9,696 nt of DNA from Bacillota bacterium (GTDB lineage: Bacteria > Bacillota > Clostridia > Acetivibrionales > DSM-1351). The translations under genes and the position numbers were made by a program. The stretch lies in assembly GCA_023392075.1 (NCBI GenBank), contig JAEVZU010000286.1, positions 1 through 9,696 on the forward strand. Reading direction: 5' to 3'. The notes under the pieces were generated by a model. The model saw only the letters and a list, made by a program, of their open reading frames with translations. It searched no databases and was not told where the DNA came from. Below, in pieces: positions 6,371 through 9,696 of the stretch. The number at the start of each line of letters is the position of its first letter. The stretch's first letter is position 1.

Positions 6371-7939
6371 AAAGCTGTTACAGGTGCCCAAATGGGCCAA
6401 ATCGATAAATATTCCATTGAGAAGCTGGGGATTCCGGGAATGCTTCTGATGGAAAATGCCGCGTTGCAAATTGCCGCGCATGTGGAAGCTTATTTTGAAC
6501 ACAATCCCGGTTTGCCTAAAGATATTGTTATAGCGGCAGGAAAAGGCAATAACGCCGGAGATGCGTTTGCTGCCGCCAGACACCTGCATATCAAAGGCTG
6601 TAATTCCATAATATACTGTTTGTTTGACAAGTCCTGTCTTATAGGAGATGCCAGGCTGAATTTTGATATTGTTGAAAGGCTTGGGGTGCATATAAGGTTT
6701 TTAGACGAGACCACGGATATTGCCGGATTTATCAGTGAAGTCCGCAGGTCTCAGGCTGTCATAGACGGAATCTTTGGCACCGGCTTCAGAGGACGGGTAA
6801 AGGGTTACCTGGCAGGTGTAATAAATGCTGTAAATGAAAATTCAAAATATACTATTTCCATAGATATCGCATCCGGGATAGAAGCGGCTACAGGAAAGGT
6901 TCCCGGCAGTTGTATAAAAGCTGATGAAACTGTTACTTTTGAGCTGCCCAAGATCGGGCAGCTGGTTTATCCGGGAGCTTCATACACAGGAAAACTTGCT
7001 GTGGAAAGCATCGGCATGCCGGGTGAGTCAATTGGAAATATTCATGTGAATACTTATCTAACCGACCTTCAAACCGTAAAAAATATAATCCCTTCAAGAA
7101 GTGCTGAATTTAACAAGGGAAGCTGCGGCAAAGTTGCAGTTGTTACAGGTTCGCAGGGCATGGCCGGTTCAGGCTGCCTTGTTTCCAGGGCGAGTCTGAG
7201 AACGGGCTCAGGCCTGGTATATATCGGTGCGCCGGAAAGCATGCTTGCCATCTACCAGAGTGTTGTGCCGGAAGCGGTGGGAATAGGTCTGGCAGAGCAG
7301 AACGGGGTTCTTGACGGGAAAAGTGCCGAGAGTATACTCAACCTGATAAAAAAATGTGATGTCGCCGCCATCGGACCGGGTCTTTCTGCCAATGAGAGCA
7401 TATACCATATTATTGATTCGGCCGCGGATGCAATGGAAGTACCCGCCGTCCTTGATGCAGATGCCTTAAATGCCCTGTCAAGGAATACGGGTATTTTCGG
7501 AAAGTTTAAGAAAGAGGTGGTAATCACTCCGCATCCCGGAGAGATGGCCAGACTGACAGGGCTTGATACAGCCTATATACAGGATAACAGGCTTGAAGTG
7601 GTCCGTAAATATTCCCAATTGTGGGGAGTAACTGTTGTGCTGAAGGGTGCAAAGACATTGACAGCCGACAGTAAAGGAACAGTGTACATCAACCCCACAG
7701 GCAATGCCGGCATGGCCACGGCGGGCAGCGGAGATTCACTTACCGGCATTATTTCATCGCTGATAGGACAGGGGGCAGGGGCCTTTGAGGCTGCCGTGGC
7801 AGGAGTGTTCATCCATGGACTGGCCGGAGATTTAGCCGCGGGACGGAAGGGACAGCACGGACTGACAGCCTCGGACATAGTGGAATGTATTCCGGCCGCC
7901 ATTAAAAAGATAATTAAAAGCAAACAGCTGTTTTTGTAA
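6368..7939 (+). CDS. nnr: Bifunctional NAD(P)H-hydrate epimerase / ADP-dependent (S)-NAD(P)H-hydrate dehydratase
   Basis: A 523-residue cytoplasmic repair enzyme. The N-terminal YjeF-N domain (about 1-215) interconverts R- and S-forms of hydrated NAD(P)H. The C-terminal ribokinase-like domain (about 240-515) dehydrates the S-form using ADP. N-domain landmarks are ENAA (29-32), GKGNNAGDAF (58-67), DGIFGTG (133-139) and DIASG (166-170). C-domain landmarks are the GKVAVVTGSQGMAGSG stretch, GPGL (336-339), DADALNAL, HPGEM (389-393), KGAKT and AGSGD (452-456). The usual epimerase NNGGDG reads NNAGDA here, a departure near the active site. GTG 6368 is chosen for its ribosome site and because the family's N-terminal motif (KAVTGAQMGQID) begins there. 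The fusion and the neighbouring alr are typical of Firmicutes. Expression may depend on the upstream coiled-coil gene's transcript or on the inserted element. Confidence 0.93.
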   Translation: MKAVTGAQMGQIDKYSIEKLGIPGMLLMENAALQIAAHVEAYFEHNPGLPKDIVIAAGKGNNAGDAFAAARHLHIKGCNSIIYCLFDKSCLIGDARLNFDIVERLGVHIRFLDETTDIAGFISEVRRSQAVIDGIFGTGFRGRVKGYLAGVINAVNENSKYTISIDIASGIEAATGKVPGSCIKADETVTFELPKIGQLVYPGASYTGKLAVESIGMPGESIGNIHVNTYLTDLQTVKNIIPSRSAEFNKGSCGKVAVVTGSQGMAGSGCLVSRASLRTGSGLVYIGAPESMLAIYQSVVPEAVGIGLAEQNGVLDGKSAESILNLIKKCDVAAIGPGLSANESIYHIIDSAADAMEVPAVLDADALNALSRNTGIFGKFKKEVVITPHPGEMARLTGLDTAYIQDNRLEVVRKYSQLWGVTVVLKGAKTLTADSKGTVYINPTGNAGMATAGSGDSLTGIISSLIGQGAGAFEAAVAGVFIHGLAGDLAAGRKGQHGLTASDIVECIPAAIKKIIKSKQLFL

Positions 7940-8010
7940 GTTATTCCAAACCAGTTCCAATCAATCAGTGACATTAAACAAAAATAAACATATTATTATA
8001 GTATAGCTGT

Positions 8011-8039
8011 TTGAACAGTTATAAATATAGTGATAATAT
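8011..8039 (+). promoter_or_regulatory. Candidate extended -10 promoter for alr
   Basis: TTGAAC (8011-8016), a 17-bp spacer, and TAATAT (8034-8039), with TG at 8031-8032 giving an extended -10. The inverted repeat CTGTT-TG-AACAG (8007-8018) overlaps the -35. RNA would begin near 8046 and carry a leader of about 260 nt through the structured element to alr. Confidence 0.45.
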
Positions 8040-8137
8040 TTTATTGTCATTGTATGTTTTCAGTAAACAGAATTTGGTTATACTAGAGAGGGAAGTTATA
8101 AATGCACAGCTTTAACTTCGAGCATACATAGAAAGCG

Positions 8138-8243
8138 ATGGATATTACATTGATAAATTCCGTATCCGGGGAAACCGGTAATAAAGTCAGTTACGGTTGA
8201 AATCCTCGCCGGGCAATATACGATTTAGATGTCACAGATCACT
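8138..8243. repeat. Degenerate, shorter relative of the 184-bp palindromic element
   Basis: The right end (8207-8243) closely matches the right end of the upstream element: CGCCGG, CAAT, TTTAGATGT and ACAGA appear in the same order and orientation. It also matches the inverted left end, including TCCTCGCCGG and CAATATACG. A weaker inverted left end appears at about 8141-8170 in the order ACAT, TAAAT, CGTAT, CCGG. The interior differs and is shorter, with its own stem AACCGGTAA/TTACGGTT (8174-8200). The left boundary is approximate. Right-end homology is clear; a full second element is an inference. Confidence 0.55.
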
Positions 8244-8294
8244 GGAGATACGGATTTGACTTAAAGGATTTTGGTCCGGAAAGCTAATGCACAT

Positions 8295-8299
8295 GGAGG
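8295..8299 (+). promoter_or_regulatory. Ribosome-binding site that fixes the alr start
   Basis: GGAGG lies 5 nt before ATG 8305. In-frame ATGs at 8287 and 8293 lack a usable site upstream, and the GGAGG would fall inside the coding region if they were used. Confidence 0.75.
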
Positions 8300-8304
8300 A
8301 TAAA

Positions 8305-9474
8305 ATGGAATATAAACTGAACAGGGCATGGGCCGAGATAAATCTTGACAATATTGCTCATAATATTCGTGAGATCAGAAGAATTACAAATAAAAATGCC
8401 GAGATCATGGGCGCTGTCAAGGCTGATGGATACGGACACGGAGTAATGGAGGTGGCAAGGACACTCCTGGAAAACGGAGTGACAAGACTTGCGGTATCAA
8501 TGCTGGATGAGGCTATCCAGCTGCGGAAGCAGGGAATAAACGTACCTATACTTATTTTAGGCTATACCGATCCCATAAGGGCAAATGAGATTATTGAAAA
8601 TGATGTGACTCAATCGGTTTTCAGCCATGAATTGGCACAGGCACTTTCAGATGAAGCAGTTAGGCTTGGGCAAAAGGTAAAGATTCATATAAAAATAGAC
8701 ACTGGAATGACAAGGATAGGGTTTTTACCTGGATACAGTGCAGTAAAAAATGTTGTAGAGATCAGCCGGCTGCCAAACATAATAATTGAAGGGTTATTTA
8801 CTCACTTTGCAACAGCGGATGAGAAAAACAGAGAATTTACCTTAACACAGTTTGAACGTTTTATGAGTATTTGCTATGAGCTTCAGAGAATCGGAATACA
8901 TATCCCAGTTAAGCATTGCGCTAACAGTGCAGGAATTATCGAATATCCTGAAATGCATCTAGATATGGTTCGTCCGGGTATCATACAATATGGATTATAC
9001 CCTTCTGAAGAGGTAGATAAGACCAAAATTCTCCTAAAACCTGCAATGACATTAAAAGCTAATGTAATTCTTGAAAAAGAGGTTGAAAAGGATACATCAA
9101 TAAGCTATGGAAGAATATTTACAACAGACAGGACATCCCGGATTGCCACTATTCCTATTGGGTATGCCGACGGCTATACACGGCTGCTGAGCAATAAGGG
9201 AAAGGTGCTTATACATGGTCAGTACGCTCCAGTCGTTGGCAGGATCTGTATGGACCAGTGCATGGTGGATGTGACGGATCTGACTGAGAAGGTTGAGGTC
9301 GGAGATGAGGTCGTACTTATTGGTGTTCAGGGAGACAATGCGATTACCGCAGAAGATGTAGCCGATTCCATTGGTACGATTAATTATGAACTTGTTTGTA
9401 TTATCGGAAAGAGAATACCGAGAGCCTTTATAAAAGATGGAAAGATTTCGAAAATTCTGAATTACTTGATATGA
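8305..9474 (+). CDS. alr: Alanine racemase, PLP-dependent
   Basis: A 389-residue cytoplasmic enzyme that interconverts L- and D-alanine, supplying D-Ala for peptidoglycan and teichoic acids. The N-terminal TIM barrel carries the PLP-binding lysine K39 in AVKADGYGHG. Other conserved active-site positions are R137, R223 in VRPG and M316 in RICMD. The catalytic tyrosine Y268 in SYGRIF belongs to the C-terminal beta domain and acts across the dimer. These align within a few residues of the Geobacillus stearothermophilus numbering (39, 136, 219, 265, 312), and the length is normal, so the enzyme looks intact. The start at 8305 gives the expected N-terminus (RAWAEINLDNIAHN). It follows nnr after 365 bp. 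Pairing with nnr is common in Firmicutes and does not require a functional link. No clear terminator follows. Confidence 0.96.
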   Translation: MEYKLNRAWAEINLDNIAHNIREIRRITNKNAEIMGAVKADGYGHGVMEVARTLLENGVTRLAVSMLDEAIQLRKQGINVPILILGYTDPIRANEIIENDVTQSVFSHELAQALSDEAVRLGQKVKIHIKIDTGMTRIGFLPGYSAVKNVVEISRLPNIIIEGLFTHFATADEKNREFTLTQFERFMSICYELQRIGIHIPVKHCANSAGIIEYPEMHLDMVRPGIIQYGLYPSEEVDKTKILLKPAMTLKANVILEKEVEKDTSISYGRIFTTDRTSRIATIPIGYADGYTRLLSNKGKVLIHGQYAPVVGRICMDQCMVDVTDLTEKVEVGDEVVLIGVQGDNAITAEDVADSIGTINYELVCIIGKRIPRAFIKDGKISKILNYLI

Positions 9475-9508
9475 GCGGGTTTCAAGAACATAGTAACATA
9501 AACTTAAT

Positions 9509-9538
9509 TTGACCCGGTATTTGGTGGAGGGTTATAAT
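9509..9538 (+). promoter_or_regulatory. Near-consensus promoter reading out of the window
   Basis: TTGACC (9509-9514), an 18-bp spacer, and a perfect TATAAT (9533-9538), 35 bp after the alr stop. This is one of the best promoter matches in the window. RNA would start near 9545 and run across at least 150 nt without an obvious gene. Confidence 0.6.
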
Positions 9539-9622
9539 ATTCCTGTACGTGTTTATATATTTTGCATCTATACCCTCTATTGACAATGTACAATACGTTT
9601 TTGAGTGGTCAATTTGCCCTGT

Positions 9623-9686
9623 GGCTGCGTTAAAGCCGCTTGCAAGGCACAAAGCCTTACTGCACGCCGTTTGCCTTGCCGCAAGC
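9623..9686 (+). other. G+C-richer, hairpin-rich tail at the right edge
   Basis: GCTTGCAAGGCA (9638-9649) can pair with TGCCTTGC plus AAGC (9672-9686), with a 3-nt bulge. The loop contains an alternative small hairpin, AAGGC-ACAAA-GCCTT. A short GGCT/AGCC stem (9623-9637) precedes it. The composition is clearly richer in G+C than the flanking AT-rich leader. It may be a structured leader, a non-coding RNA or the end of an insertion element. The window ends before this can be settled. Confidence 0.35.
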
Positions 9687-9696
9687 CAAATTATCT

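Larger units (their letters stand above)
7940..8304 (+). other. 365-bp nnr-alr intergenic region, probable long alr leader
   Basis: No substantial gene is present. It holds an AT-rich promoter zone (7980-8045) and a 9-codon open frame at 8102-8131 (MHSFNFEHT) preceded by GAGAGGGA. A palindromic element relative follows at about 8138-8243. An imperfect inverted repeat also spans 8155-8166 and 8247-8257 (AAATTCCGTATC against GATACGGATTT). No stem followed by a T-run was found, so neither a terminator for nnr nor an attenuator for alr is evident. Confidence 0.5.

Noticed and set aside
8138..8280. Riboswitch or T-box in the alr leader
   Set aside because: No recognised aptamer consensus, T-box sequence or terminator/antiterminator pair could be identified. 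The structure is explained by the repeat family.
9475..9532. Inverted CGGGT/ACCCG around 9475-9516 as the alr terminator
   Set aside because: The arms are short, about 30 nt apart, and no T-run follows. The second arm is part of the promoter -35 region.
9482..9696. Minus-strand frame open for 71 codons to the window edge
   Set aside because: It lacks a start codon with a ribosome site inside the window, its residues resemble no family I know, and it crosses the strong opposite-strand promoter. It may be chance.

Overview
The window looks like chromosomal DNA of a low-to-moderate G+C Firmicute, most likely a Clostridia-class anaerobe. The reasons are strong GGAGG-type ribosome sites, sigma-A style promoters, GTG start use, ferredoxin-type Fe-S proteins, and an nnr-alr pair of the kind found in Bacillota. 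No species is named because no search could be run.

Left part (1-5248, all minus strand) is a cell-surface polysaccharide operon. Read in transcription order from a good promoter at 5345-5317, it encodes a polysaccharide pyruvyl transferase family protein, an oligosaccharide flippase, an F420-hydrogenase-beta-like Fe-S flavoprotein, a family 2 glycosyltransferase, and the N-terminus of a DUF4330 membrane protein cut by the window edge. The first three genes are about 32 nt apart. The glycosyltransferase follows a 96-nt gap that holds a second promoter and a perfect tandem 13-bp repeat carrying two Shine-Dalgarno cores. Together they could modify, assemble and export a surface glycan. The actual glycan cannot be read from the sequence.

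Right part (5496-9474, plus strand) starts with an unrecognised coiled-coil protein. It is followed by the bifunctional NAD(P)H-hydrate epimerase/dehydratase (nnr) and alanine racemase (alr). The first repairs damaged nicotinamide cofactors; the second supplies D-alanine for peptidoglycan and teichoic acid.

The most unusual structure is a 184-bp palindromic, MITE-like element at 6153-6336, with perfect 19-bp terminal inverted repeats and nested internal hairpins. It lies 31 bp from the nnr start. A shorter, degenerate relative occupies the alr leader (about 8138-8243), so two neighbouring genes carry the same kind of end sequence just upstream. The right edge (9509-9696) contains a near-consensus outward promoter followed by a G+C-richer, hairpin-rich tail that may belong to another transcript or a mobile element boundary. 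I found no rRNA, tRNA, CRISPR array, recombinase or toxin gene. Apart from the repeat family and its placement, the genes belong to known families.
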